From Entamoeba invadens IP1 (taxonomy: Eukaryota > Evosea > Mastigamoebida > Endamoebidae), in the NCBI RefSeq assembly GCF_000330505.1, contig NW_004191750.1, positions 675,076-739,075 on the forward strand: a stretch of 64,000 bases of DNA. Reading direction: 5' to 3'. The first letter of the stretch is position 1, and every line of letters begins with the position of its first letter. The position numbers and the translations under genes are program-made. The notes beneath the pieces were generated by a model. It was given only the letters and a program-made list of their open reading frames with translations, was not told the origin of the DNA and made no database searches. Below, one piece after another: positions 1-10,300 of this stretch.

Positions 1-137
1 ATACTATTGTAAATCTGAATGACACGCCGATGACAAGCACTCTATGTGACTGTAACCCTTGCTTCCTTGGGCAACGCGATACTATTGCGACTGCAAAGGA
101 GGAGGTTGTTGCTGGAGAACAGGTCAACTGCAGTTAA
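1..137 (+). CDS. C-terminal end of an unrecognised gene (5' truncated by window)
   Basis: An open frame enters at the left edge (codons from position 3) and stops at TAA 135-137, giving 44 C-terminal residues. The segment uses G/C-richer, codon-like sequence than the spacer after it and holds a small Cys cluster (CDCNPC) and an acidic stretch (AKEEVVAGEQ). I do not recognise the family. The next gene starts 92 bp downstream on the same strand, which is normal spacing here. The opposite-strand frame over the same bases looks like an antisense shadow. Confidence 0.45.
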   Translation, partial: TIVNLNDTPMTSTLCDCNPCFLGQRDTIATAKEEVVAGEQVNCS

Positions 138-229
138 TGTAATATAATTCAACATCTCCTGAGTACTATTTTCTGTTAATATTTTTACTAGAATGAAACT
201 ATAAAATTTTGAAGAACTGAAATAGGTAA

Positions 230-1201
230 ATGGCACTTGTACCGACAAAAGACAACACAAATAGAGAAAAGGAAAACGGCGGAGACGCCGGACAATTCCA
301 AACATGGAAGTTGAAAAGAGTGATTACGGGAAATAAAGGGTGGATATCATCGATCAGTTTCGACCCATCAAATGAATGGTTTTGTGTCGGGTCGCACGAC
401 GAGACGATTAAGATATTTGGACTGGTCAGAGCAGAACAGAAGTTGACACTGACGGGACATATCGGCGCTGTTAGAACAACTCAAGTGTCCCGACGACATC
501 CTTACCTCTTCTCCGCAGGTGACGATAGAGACGTTAGATGCTGGGACTTAACAATCAATAAAGTGAATCGAATGTATCATGGCCATCTCTCAAGTATCGA
601 CTGTCTTGACATTCACCCAACGATGGATTTAATAGCGTCGGCTGGGAGAGATGCAGTTGTCCGCCTCTGGGACATTCGAACGAAAGAGTCTATTGATGTC
701 TTGGAAGGACACACATCGACGGTGTTTGACGTTAAATTTCAAGAGACGTCACCGCACATTCTTTCTGCGTCTGCCGATGGGATGATCCGAGGGTGGGACT
801 TATATACGGGAAAGTGCGTTCAGTGCTACACTCAACACAAAAAGGGAGTTCGGTGTCTCGAGATGTGGGGAGATCATAATATGATGAGTGGGAGTTCTGA
901 TGTTGTCAAAGAGTGGGATAAAAATGTGTTAGTGTCTGACATATATGCTCCGAAGAGTACTGTGAATACTATCAAGCGCAATGAAGACGGTGTAGTCTTC
1001 TTTGGTGAGAATGATGGGACGTTGTCGGTGTATAGTGAAAAGGATCATCGCGTTATGCAAACGATGAAGAACATTATCCAACCTGGATCATTACAAAGTG
1101 AAGGAGGAATCATTTGTTCTTCATTTGATGAGACTGGAATGAGGTACTTTACTGGGTGTGTTGATAAGACCATCAAGATGTATGTCCCTATGGTTGAGTG
1201 A
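230..1201 (+). CDS. PLRG1: WD40 splicing factor PLRG1/Prp46-like
   Basis: A 323-residue protein made almost wholly of a seven-bladed WD40 propeller. The text follows the PLRG1/Prp46 family blade by blade: GWISSISFDPSNEWFCVGS, then TLTGHIGAVRTTQVSRRHPY, then YHGHLSSIDCLDIHPT, then a late PGSLQSEGGI signature. In known members this protein belongs to the Prp19/NTC complex and is needed to activate the spliceosome. It is shorter than animal PLRG1 (about 510 residues) because the long N-terminal region is nearly absent. Blade five (GSSDVVKEWDKN) matches the family's unusual SPDNIKQW blade. Single exon. A nuclear role is inferred from the family. Confidence 0.9.
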   Translation: MALVPTKDNTNREKENGGDAGQFQTWKLKRVITGNKGWISSISFDPSNEWFCVGSHDETIKIFGLVRAEQKLTLTGHIGAVRTTQVSRRHPYLFSAGDDRDVRCWDLTINKVNRMYHGHLSSIDCLDIHPTMDLIASAGRDAVVRLWDIRTKESIDVLEGHTSTVFDVKFQETSPHILSASADGMIRGWDLYTGKCVQCYTQHKKGVRCLEMWGDHNMMSGSSDVVKEWDKNVLVSDIYAPKSTVNTIKRNEDGVVFFGENDGTLSVYSEKDHRVMQTMKNIIQPGSLQSEGGIICSSFDETGMRYFTGCVDKTIKMYVPMVE

Positions 1202-1306
1202 ATGATTTGTGTTATTAAAAAATGTTATAAATACTCTTCTTTTATTGATATATGAACTCATCAATACATCAATTTGTAGAAAAAATAAACGAAAAAGTGC
1301 AGTCAG

Positions 1307-1576
1307 TTAATGGAAAGCCTTTGAGACAATATGACCAACAATTACTACAGCTACAAGACCAATTGTGAGGTACATCACAAAATAAGGAGTGCTACAAATA
1401 AATACATTATAGTAAAAAGAAACTATTGAATGACTAGTATAGTAAAGAAGTAACAAACACTGGAATTCCGGCTGCTGTTCCAACACCAAACATGCCCGGT
1501 TGAGACGTCAATGATTTTCCTTTCCTTTATGTTAGTGTTGCATACGTCGAAGGGGACACACAAACTTTCCAGCCAT
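1307..1576 (-). CDS. Sec61 beta-like tail-anchored translocon subunit, three exons
   Basis: Rebuilt from splice signals: exon 1 1576-1566 (ATG plus 8 nt), intron 1565-1525 (GTTTGT...AAAG), exon 2 1524-1459, intron 1458-1392 (GTTTGT...TAG), exon 3 1391-1307. Phases agree across both junctions. The product is about 53 residues: a Lys-rich start (MAGKKGKSLTSQPGMF), a short linker, then one C-terminal membrane segment ending GHIVSKAFH. Size, tail-anchor topology and the His-Ile-x-Ser-Lys ending resemble Sec61 beta/Sbh1 (yeast HVISK). In the family it is a non-essential subunit of the ER protein-conducting channel. The first acceptor (AAAG) is weaker than the usual TAG, so exon 1 is the least certain part. 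Confidence 0.55.
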
Positions 1577-1919
1577 TTGCTTGAAGATATGAATTATTGA
1601 GTTCTTATTGTTCTTTTTGGAGATGAATAGGTGACGAATTTAAGTTGTTAATTTCATCTCTAATTTCTCATAAATGCATGATTAATTGATTAAACCACTT
1701 AAATATTTATAATAAACTATAGATTTTTAATATTTTTTGGTAAAGTGAAGAAATGAGAACAATTTTTGTGACCAATTGTGTTTTGAATGGTAAAATGAAA
1801 TAATAAACAAACTATATTATATAGTTAATTAGTCAAACCCCAAAATGCGGAATGTTAGATGATTAATACCCAAGAAAATGGGCATTAAAAAACAAAAAAG
1901 AATAACAAAATAATCACAG
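1577..1919. other. Intergenic spacer between divergent genes
   Basis: AT-rich spacer between the Sec61-beta-like gene (leftward) and importin alpha (rightward). It should hold both promoters. I see no further ORF, repeat or RNA gene. Confidence 0.5.
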
Positions 1920-3389
1920 ATGTATCGCAAGTACGACACATCCCTTTCGACTCAATGCCGATTACGCCACGCTGGGTGGGAGTCCTCGCGAGTGTTACGT
2001 CACGAAGGCTTAAATTTACAACGAGAAATTGAAACGCCTGATTATCCCTTCTTCAAAAACGTTCAGGCATTAGCACTTCATATCAACCCCATATTACAAA
2101 CCCTGATGACCCCAAAGTATTCTTTAGCTATCGCCGCACTTGGGGAATTACTATGGCAAGCGAAAGAAAACATAACGCATGAGGCTCTCCTCGACAATTA
2201 TTTAGTGGAGAATGGCGTTCTCAAACAATTTCTGTTAATGATGCAACAATCCACTTTGAATGAAAACGAAGTATTGACTCTTCTTAAGTATCTCACGTCA
2301 GTGACTGGAAGTTATGAAATTGACTCACACTTCTTGTTCAATTTGGGCATCGAAAACGCACTACTCCCATACATCACTAACCCTAAATGTACAGACAAGG
2401 TGATTTGGGTGATCGCTAATTTGGCGGGAAGTAGTGGTCCGCAGAGGACTGAGACCTTCATGAAATTTGGTCCGGTGGTGCTTCAAATGATTCAAAATGG
2501 GGTCTTCCCCATCAATGGAAATTATGAAGTGGTCTGGCTCATCTCCAATTTCTGTATGTTTGACAACCCAATTCCTTTCACTTCATTACAACCATTCCTC
2601 GAGTATTTGTTCGCTGTCGCCAACAAAACAACTAGTCACAAAATCCTTGTCGAGGCATTGAGTGGGATATATAACGCCTGTGAAAGCGCCAAATTGTGGG
2701 AGGCGCTTGGTTCTTCCGCTCTACAAGTGATGTCGGAATACATGAAGAGTGAAGTCTGTGATGTTTTAGAAGGTGTGATGAGGATAGCTGGGGTATTAGC
2801 TTGTCATGATGCTTTCACACCCCAATTAGTTACAATTGGGGTATTAGATACCATCATGTCTTTAATGGAACAAACCGAGTCAAAGTCTGCGATGAAGAAC
2901 GCGATGTGGACATTGTCAAACATAGTAGCTTCTCCCAATTCTGATGTCCATTATGAAGTGATGAAATCGTGTATATTAATGGGAGTCATTCGGATCATCA
3001 ATGAAGAAAATATGAAAGTAGGGTTTGAGGCGGCTTGGGCTCTTGTTAATGCGTTCAACACATTCGATTCAAGTTATATCGAACACATACTTAGCTATAA
3101 TAGTCAACACGTTCAACCACGTCTTGCCTTATTCAACATGTTTTCTATCAAACACAAAGACCGGGGGGAGACCGACCATTACCTCTATTACTTACTCGAA
3201 GCCATCTCCAACGTCTTAACTTGTGACCCAATCGATGGCCAACATATTACTGATATTCTCAAAGAAAATGGTGTCATCGAGGAGATATATAAAATCACCA
3301 CAGTCGGGTGTAAAGCAAATATAGACAAAGCCAATGAAGTGTTGCAACAGTATAAACTTGTTCTAGAACAAGACATGGATGAGCTTTAA
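1920..3389 (+). CDS. Importin alpha (karyopherin alpha), ARM-repeat
   Basis: 489 residues, close to the usual 500-530 of importin alpha. Armadillo repeats run from about residue 50 to 460. The Trp/Asn ladder that holds nuclear localisation signals is visible: VIWVIANLAG, VVWLISNFC, AMWTLSNIVA and AAWALVNAF. The N-terminal 45 residues carry basic residues (RLRHAGWESSRVLRHEG) where the importin-beta-binding domain lies, but this is a poor IBB, less basic than in animals or yeast. Known role: adaptor that carries classical NLS cargo with importin beta through the nuclear pore. The C-terminus is acidic (LEQDMDEL). Single exon. Confidence 0.88.
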   Translation: MYRKYDTSLSTQCRLRHAGWESSRVLRHEGLNLQREIETPDYPFFKNVQALALHINPILQTLMTPKYSLAIAALGELLWQAKENITHEALLDNYLVENGVLKQFLLMMQQSTLNENEVLTLLKYLTSVTGSYEIDSHFLFNLGIENALLPYITNPKCTDKVIWVIANLAGSSGPQRTETFMKFGPVVLQMIQNGVFPINGNYEVVWLISNFCMFDNPIPFTSLQPFLEYLFAVANKTTSHKILVEALSGIYNACESAKLWEALGSSALQVMSEYMKSEVCDVLEGVMRIAGVLACHDAFTPQLVTIGVLDTIMSLMEQTESKSAMKNAMWTLSNIVASPNSDVHYEVMKSCILMGVIRIINEENMKVGFEAAWALVNAFNTFDSSYIEHILSYNSQHVQPRLALFNMFSIKHKDRGETDHYLYYLLEAISNVLTCDPIDGQHITDILKENGVIEEIYKITTVGCKANIDKANEVLQQYKLVLEQDMDEL

Positions 3390-3520
3390 TAACTTATTAT
3401 TTCGATTGCTTTGCATTGCAGAAAAGTATTAGACTCTTATAGTATATAATCTATATATATATAGAAAATAAAACAATATTAAATAAAGGAAATACAAACT
3501 AATGAAATAACTTATTGCAG

Positions 3521-4084
3521 TTACTGTTTGCTTGGCGCCAATGTTTTGTACTGGTCTGGATATTTATTCACCAAATACGCCAAGAATAACACATTAAGTT
3601 CTTCAATCCTCTGGTTGTCCACCTTCTTCGACGCCTCAACAACGGACAGAGGCTGAATCAATATGTTGAAAGTATCAGAGAGCTTCGACGCAAATCCTTT
3701 CGCGATGAAAAAGTCCATTGCCGGCAATTTATCGGGGAGTTTGTTCATCGACTTTTTGAAGTCATCAATTTCAATCTCCGTCGCTAATCCGTTGATATCG
3801 TACACGTCCGATGCGTCGTCGTGTGATGTGTGATCTTCATACGACAACAATTCTTCACGCGTTGGCATCTCATGCTCGGCGTTTTCTTGGACGATTGTGT
3901 TGTACTGCTCGATGATAGACCTCTTGGTCTGATCGTCGGCTTGATTAAAAGCTTCTAAGTATTGAGGAGGAAATCCTTTGGGTGGTTGGATTGTGGAATG
4001 CTTGGGCGCGGCATCCTTTTTGCTCTTGGGAACAAACGATTTCGCTGACTTGTTGATCGTGATCGGGTTGTAACTTAACGACAT
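3521..4084 (-). CDS. PAM2-motif protein, likely poly(A)-binding-protein partner
   Basis: 187 residues, no catalytic domain recognised. Residues 10-19 (INKSAKSFVP) fit the PAM2 peptide L/I-N-x-x-A-x-x-F-x-P at every key position (I10, N11, A14, F17, P19). PAM2 peptides of Paip1/2, ataxin-2 and eRF3 bind the MLLE domain of poly(A)-binding protein, so a PABP-linked role in mRNA translation or decay is inferred. A Pro-rich linker follows (IQPPKGFPPQ), then an acidic low-complexity region around residues 75-110 and a likely helical C-terminal half. It is not a clear Paip2 or ataxin-2: no PAM1, LSm or LsmAD region is seen. Confidence 0.7.
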   Translation of the reverse strand: MSLSYNPITINKSAKSFVPKSKKDAAPKHSTIQPPKGFPPQYLEAFNQADDQTKRSIIEQYNTIVQENAEHEMPTREELLSYEDHTSHDDASDVYDINGLATEIEIDDFKKSMNKLPDKLPAMDFFIAKGFASKLSDTFNILIQPLSVVEASKKVDNQRIEELNVLFLAYLVNKYPDQYKTLAPSKQ

Positions 4085-4445
4085 GCTCGTTTTTGAGTTT
4101 CTTTTTTTAGATGAATGAACTGGTTTTTTCGGTGGTTTTGGTATGGTTTATATATAGTTAAATATAGTTTCTCATATATTATTAGTTCCACAGATAAAAT
4201 GGTGTATTAATTTTTTGTTATAAAAGTAAATATAACTTTTATTGTAATTTTAATAAATAAAATTCGTTGTAATTAGTATAACTTGTCGAAATATAATAAT
4301 TCGAGATTCAATAATGACAATTATGTGAAAGGATTTGACAAAAACAGAACGAGAGGTCATATAAGGAAAAGGGAAAAGAGAAAAAAGAATAAGAATCGAA
4401 ACAATCACTAAAATCTTCTAACACAGCCCTTAATTGACTAAGACT
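4085..4445. other. Intergenic spacer
   Basis: AT-rich spacer upstream of the PAM2 gene and downstream of the DEAH helicase gene, both on the minus strand. No ORF, RNA gene or repeat recognised. Confidence 0.5.
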
Positions 4446-6506
4446 TTACTTCGAGCTCATTGCCTTCTTGATTCTGCAAAGCGCTCTTGTTGTCTCGCTT
4501 TGCTTAAAGGTTTCGAGCTTTTCAAAGTACTGCGGGGACGCCTCGAAGAGCCACTCCGGCTCAATACCAGACACCGTCCTGACATACTCGTTTTTGGTCA
4601 TGACGTACTCGTTATACACGATCCACTCTCTTTTCCCGACACAACTCGACGGGTGTAGCAACACAATTCGATTCTCCGAGACGATCTGATACTTCCCTTT
4701 AATGATATGAGCACTCTGCATGAAGAACCCTTTGCAAAGCGCCTTTCTTATATTAATATTCCTCTCTCTAATATCCTTCACGCCTTGTTCCGAGTTCACG
4801 CCGTTGCGATACAAAATGCCGAGCAACTGGTCTTTGATTGAACTGGCTTGCTTCAACGCACGTTGGTTCACGTAACTCTCCCATGCCCAATTTGGGTCTT
4901 TCTCGTTTTCAACCCACTGGTTGAATGCGTTCAACAAAGTGATATGGTCCGACTCAGCATTGTTGAAGTACGCCTTCATCGCGTCGGCTTTTTCTTTTTC
5001 TTTCTGGTCTTTCGGTCGATAAAAGACGCTGGGGACGTTTAACAGCGCGATGATAGTCGAGACCTCGTCGACTACTTTGTAGTCAATTGAAGACAACAGA
5101 GCAACGGCCATCTGTGGTTCGATTGGCAATTCGGCGATCTGAATGCCAACATCAGTTAAGTCTGTTTTCGAGTCTAACGCATTTAAGTAATACAGTTGCT
5201 CCAAAGCTCTCACCATCACTTGTGGTGATGGGGCGTCCAAATAATCGAAGTGGAGGATATCTTTAATACCTATCTTTTTCATGTGTAATATCACAGACGC
5301 AAGACTTGTTCGTAACATCTCGGGTACAGTCTGCTTGCCTAAACTCTCTTCAAACCCCTTTTCTGTATACAATCGGAAACATTTGCCGGGTCGAGTACGC
5401 CCCGCACGACCAGCACGTTGTTGTGCAGCGGCTTGTGATATTGGGGTCACTTGCAACGTCTCGACTCGTGTAGATGGGAGGTACACCTTTTGTTTGACAT
5501 ATCCACAGTCGATCACATACACGATGCCATCAATTGTAATGGACGTCTCAGCAATGTTGGTGGCTACAACCACCTTCCTCCCTTTCACTTCATCAAAGAC
5601 TTTTTGTTGTTCATTTTGTGGCAACGCAGAGTATAACGGCAATGCAACCATTTTACTCTTTGAACTGAAACTGTTGATTCTATCACACATTTCTTCAATT
5701 TCATCTTCACCTGTTAAAAAGATTAGAACGTCGCCTTCAGGCTCTCCATCGATTTTTTTCACAGTGGTAAACGTCGCTTCAAAGTAATCGTTCTCGGGAA
5801 ATGCAGAGTAATTAATCTCGACTGGATACGTTCGACCCTCAACGGTCATCACTGGAGATCCAGAAAAGTATTCTCTGAACTTGGAAGCCTCTAAGGTAGC
5901 CGACATGACAACTATTTTTAGATCGTCCCGCTTTTGCACCAGCCCTTTTAATATACCGAAAAGAAGGTCTGTCGCGACAGTACGTTCGTGCGCTTCATCT
6001 AGTAACACAACACCATATCTCGTCAGCTCGGGATCACTCATTAACTCTCGTAACAACATTCCATCTGTCATATATGTCAGTCTCGTTTGTGGACCTCTGC
6101 AGTCGTCAAACCTAACCGCGTACCCAACTTCCTCTCCAAGTTGTACGTCCATTTCTTTCGCAACTCGTGTGGAGACAGAAATAGCGGCGACTCTTCTTGG
6201 CTGCGTGCAGCATACACCTTTCCCTTTACAGATGTCAAGGTCCAAACAAAATTTGGGGATTTGAGTTGTTTTACCCGAGCCAGTCGCGCCTTCAAGAATT
6301 AGGGTTTTGTTCTCTCGTAGTGTTTTGACAATTTCTTCCTCGTACTTAATAACAGGAAGCTTCTTGATTTTTTCTTGTAACACGTAGTACCCATTGGAGA
6401 ACGGACGGTTTGTGAACGGGTTCGTTTCGTGGAGCTCTGCGTTCTCCAAATTTACGCGCTTTGTTGGTCCTTTGTCCCTCTTCATATTGTATTGACAAAA
6501 GTTCAA
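4446..6506 (-). CDS. PRP43: DEAH-box RNA helicase, Prp43/DHX15 type
   Basis: 686 residues. Helicase motifs are complete: motif I GATGSGKTTQ (about 73-82), Ia TQPRRVAA, II DEAH (170-173), III SAT (202-204), IV LTGEDEIE, V TNIAETSITIDGI and VI QRAGRAGRTRPG, then the winged-helix, ratchet and OB-fold regions of DEAH proteins (TDVGIQIAELPIEPQMA; SSCVGKREWIVYNEYV). The leader NPFTNRPFS matches the NPFTG/NLP start of Prp43/DHX15 and separates it from Prp2, Prp16 and Prp22. Known role: ATP-driven, G-patch-activated disassembly of the intron-lariat spliceosome and ribosome biogenesis. The N-terminus is about 60-80 residues shorter than in yeast or human. Single exon. Confidence 0.92.
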   Translation of the reverse strand: MNFCQYNMKRDKGPTKRVNLENAELHETNPFTNRPFSNGYYVLQEKIKKLPVIKYEEEIVKTLRENKTLILEGATGSGKTTQIPKFCLDLDICKGKGVCCTQPRRVAAISVSTRVAKEMDVQLGEEVGYAVRFDDCRGPQTRLTYMTDGMLLRELMSDPELTRYGVVLLDEAHERTVATDLLFGILKGLVQKRDDLKIVVMSATLEASKFREYFSGSPVMTVEGRTYPVEINYSAFPENDYFEATFTTVKKIDGEPEGDVLIFLTGEDEIEEMCDRINSFSSKSKMVALPLYSALPQNEQQKVFDEVKGRKVVVATNIAETSITIDGIVYVIDCGYVKQKVYLPSTRVETLQVTPISQAAAQQRAGRAGRTRPGKCFRLYTEKGFEESLGKQTVPEMLRTSLASVILHMKKIGIKDILHFDYLDAPSPQVMVRALEQLYYLNALDSKTDLTDVGIQIAELPIEPQMAVALLSSIDYKVVDEVSTIIALLNVPSVFYRPKDQKEKEKADAMKAYFNNAESDHITLLNAFNQWVENEKDPNWAWESYVNQRALKQASSIKDQLLGILYRNGVNSEQGVKDIRERNINIRKALCKGFFMQSAHIIKGKYQIVSENRIVLLHPSSCVGKREWIVYNEYVMTKNEYVRTVSGIEPEWLFEASPQYFEKLETFKQSETTRALCRIKKAMSSK

Positions 6507-6748
6507 ATAGGGTTTCTTATTTTTTATTTCATGAAATGTGGAAATTTTTGAATTATTGTCAATATCAACTCTATAGTTTTATATATCACATATTTACTAT
6601 ATGAATGGCAAAATTTATTTTTTAAAATTATTTGAATTATTATTATATATAAATAGAGAATTTGATCTTCGATAATTAAAAATATGATAAAACAACAATA
6701 CAAATAACTAGACCAAGAAATGAGTTTTATTAATGAAGAAAAAATGAG

Positions 6749-7159
6749 TTATAACTTTTTGAACTCTTCTTCGAGTTTTTGAGGATTTGCGCCGCAGAAC
6801 TCTGCGACCAAAACTCCTCTTTTGAAAAACTTGAAAGTAGGCATGGCTGTCACTCTGTATTCTTGTGCTACCTCCTGTCCTTGATCGACGTCGACTTTAA
6901 CACATTTCACGTGAGGATATTTTTTCGCCATTTCAATGAATATTGGGGACCTGAAACTTAATTCTTTTTCTTTTCTGTTTGAACAAAGTTAATAAATATG
7001 TAAAAAAACAAACATCATTTTACATGGCCCACACCACGTCGCAAAAAAGTCGACTGCGACTGATTGGTTCTCTGATAATATCTTTTTGAACGCAGTGAGT
7101 GTGACAACTTCGACATATGGTTTACTTTTTAATACATATTCTACTGAGGGAAGTGACAT
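6749..7159 (-). CDS. Thioredoxin, two exons
   Basis: Exon 1 7159-7014, intron 7013-6951 (GTTTGT...TTTCAG, 63 nt), exon 2 6950-6749; phase 2 is kept. The product is 115 residues. The active site WCGPCK (C43, C46) lies just before the intron, and exon 2 opens MSPIFIEMAKKYPHV, so the joined text reads as a normal thioredoxin. The cis-Pro loop is TAMPTF. No leader peptide, so a cytosolic disulfide reductase is expected; in Entamoeba this works with thioredoxin reductase to feed peroxiredoxin, and a peroxiredoxin lies at 52.3-53.1 kb. The intron splits the gene right after the active-site helix starts. Confidence 0.93.
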
Positions 7160-7360
7160 CTAATTAATTTTGAGTTTCTTTTAATTACTTCAACGAATTA
7201 CACAACTCTTTTTGTTATTCATCTGAGTTATTTATTCATGTTATCCAAATTATCGTATAATAGTTTATTTTACCATTAATAAACTGTAAATGGTTTTAAA
7301 TATTTATGAAACTAATAATTATTATAATTAAACTATAAATACATATAATATATTTATAGT

Positions 7361-10300
7361 ATGAAAGAACAAGAGAAGATCTTTAAAAATAAAATGTCCG
7401 ACAGCCTCAAGAGAAATGTTGTTGACGTTCTCACTGGAAACTTTGATTCGCAGATTCCAAGCAAAATAGTCAACGAAATTTTTTCGAACATATCACAAGA
7501 CCAAGTCCACCAGATGTGTGAACCTTTATGTCATTCGTATCGGTGTCGCCACGTGTGGAGTGCCGGGGAGCAGTCGTTCATATACCGTTGTCGAACGTGT
7601 CAGACGGGCCCGAACTCGTGCATTTGTGTTGAGTGCTTTCAAAATGGTGATCACAAAGGACATGATTACTCATTGCAGAAGAGTGGGATAGGTGGTGCAT
7701 GTGACTGTGGGAGTGAATTATCGTGGAAAGTGAGTGGGAATTGTAAACATCATGGGAAACACATGACACAGAATGTCGACGAGATAACACCGGAACCATT
7801 CAAAAGTAGTTTTGATGAGAATATGGAAATAGTCTTAAGACTGTTAGTGGAGACATTGCAATCCATTTTTGTCAAAGTCCATAACAAGGAAGTAGTCTCG
7901 CAAGTCCTTCAATATGGGGTTTTGACTGTATTAAAAATCATTAGGAAATGCACGGAGATCGATTTGTTTGAGTTCCGATTTATCAATTTGATGGAGAGAA
8001 TGAAAGGAAGATACAACTGTCGACTTCTCACAGAAACTCCAAGTGATTTTGGTGTTGACGAATTTCTGCTGGATGTCTGTTTGATCGACTGTGAATTGTT
8101 TGCGGATGAACTTTCACTGTTAATATTAGGGTTTCTAAGTGATGACAAAACCGTCGAGCGGTTGTATGAAATGTTTATTGACAACTTCATTTGTGTTGTG
8201 AATTCGGGTGATGTGTGTCAAGTGACAATTGACAACTTGAATAAATTGGCGTGTCAATTTACATCAAACACGCCATTTAATAAACAATTCTTCTTTGGAA
8301 AAGTTGAACGTGTAATGTCGTATTTGCGAGTCATACAAACGTTTTTCAGTGAGAAGATCAATAAAGGACAACTCTCGAAGAGTGAAATAGATGTGATGAA
8401 TGTCTTCACTAACGAACTGTTTACTATTGTTAACTCGGCACCAGAGAAGTTCTTTGAGAACGAAATGGTATTGAACAATTACATTCACTGCTTGAACTCA
8501 CTCAATTTCTTTAACAAAGAATATCGGCAGATGTCCGAACACGTCCAATTTGAAAATCATTTGGACTACACACCTTTCCAAGTCAAAGAAACTTTTCTTA
8601 ATGTTGGTATTCTGTCGCTTCAAAATTCAAGTCCAGACGTCGTGAAAAAAGCAATTTGTTATGGTTTAAAGGAATATTTAGAAGAGTATCACAAAACAAT
8701 AGTCAAAGAACCTGTCGTGGGAGTTAATCAACCAATTTCAATGTACTACCCGTCACTCACTTTTGCAATGTTTGGCATCTCGTTGGTCAAAGACCCTTTA
8801 GAATTTTACAGAACTCTTCCATATCAAACGGACATTTTGACATACCCTTTAATGTTCCAACAAGTTTGTTACTTCAATGGACTTAACTCGGAGTTTCTAT
8901 ATAATAATAAATTATTATAACATTATAGTATTATTTACTAAAAAATAGTTTCTTGCAGAGTCTGAATTAGCGTTGTGGAGAAAGAACGGAGACTCTGTTG
9001 AATTAAAAAAGTTGTGTCGGCTGACGAGTTGTGGATATCAACTTGAAGCGGACACATTCTTGTTTCAACTAGCCGCATCTGATCCACTGCAGTTACTTGA
9101 TGTAATGATGTTTGTAAATAAGGTACCTTTGTTTGACAAATACATGAGTGAAAACACGGAGAAAGGGAAACTTGAAGAAGTGAATGAGTGTGTAGCGGGT
9201 GCCATATCATTTTTACAAACAGTGTACAACGTGTTTTCAGACCCAATTTTCTCATCAAAATTGAATTATCATGACCACACTGTTTATAACTTCATTCACT
9301 TGTTGGCAGCACAACACACAGTAGCAAGCGAACTGTTTAGTGGAACTCCGCATGGCGATGCTAAAGATGTTCAACTCGATGCTGTCATAGAAGAAGTTTC
9401 TGAAGTTCAAAAGCGGCTATCTTTAAAGCCAGAACTGTGGAAATTTGTGAATCCCTTTTTCCCATACATTAATTCAGTCGATCGCGAGAAAATTCAGACG
9501 GAACATGCCCTTAAGATGAAGAACAAACTTCCAGAAGTCTATATGTATGAGAAAAGAAGTCCACAAATGAAGCAGAATCTCCTCAATTTACTTCATTCAA
9601 TCACATTAACAAAACTGATGTGTAAGTTTCTGGATTGGTGTAATAACCCTGATGTCATTGCAGACATTGAACTGCTTCTGAGACTCAGAATATCATATTG
9701 TGAGGGTATAACATACAACGAGACCCACAAACAATTGTTGTTTGAAATTGGAAGACGGTTGGCGGGTAATACACAAGTCGGAGAAGTCACTGCGAACTTG
9801 TCGAAGAACACCGCACTCGACGATTTACTCAAAGGGTTTTTAACTGTCCGCAAACCAAATGTCTCGAAGGACAAAGAAATATTGAAATTGGCGAAGGAGA
9901 GCGCATTAAAGAAGATGAGGAACAAATTAAAAAAGTTTGATGAGAGTCATGTCTGTAAAGAAGTTGGACAAACGGAAACCCCCGACGCTGATACATCAGA
10001 GATCTGTTGCATCTGTAGCTCGAAGGATAATTTAGGGTTCCAGGCACACATTGAAGTTTGTGATGCTATCAGAGCGTGTCAGTTCATTGAAACGCATGAG
10101 AATGTGCTTGGGGACAACACGACAAGTCTTTGGAAGAAGCCGTATGGGTTTGAGAATGGGACGTGGGAATGGAGTCCCCATCGGAATCCGTTATGGAATG
10201 AAAGTCGAGATGACCAAGAGTTCAGAATTATCACTGCGTGTCCACAGAAAATTCATTTGCAGTGTTACAACGAGCATTATGAAAGAAGTGGCAATGAGGA

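Noticed and set aside
42..305. 87-codon minus-strand ORF
   Set aside because: It overlaps the coding-like end of the plus-strand gene at 1-137 and the start of PLRG1 in antisense; no family signal.
8894..8958. Alternative intron for the UBR gene using GTTTCT at 8893 and CAG at 8956-8958
   Set aside because: Reading phases do not match. GTTTGT 8864 to TAG 8946-8948 is in phase 0 and restores the family sequence.
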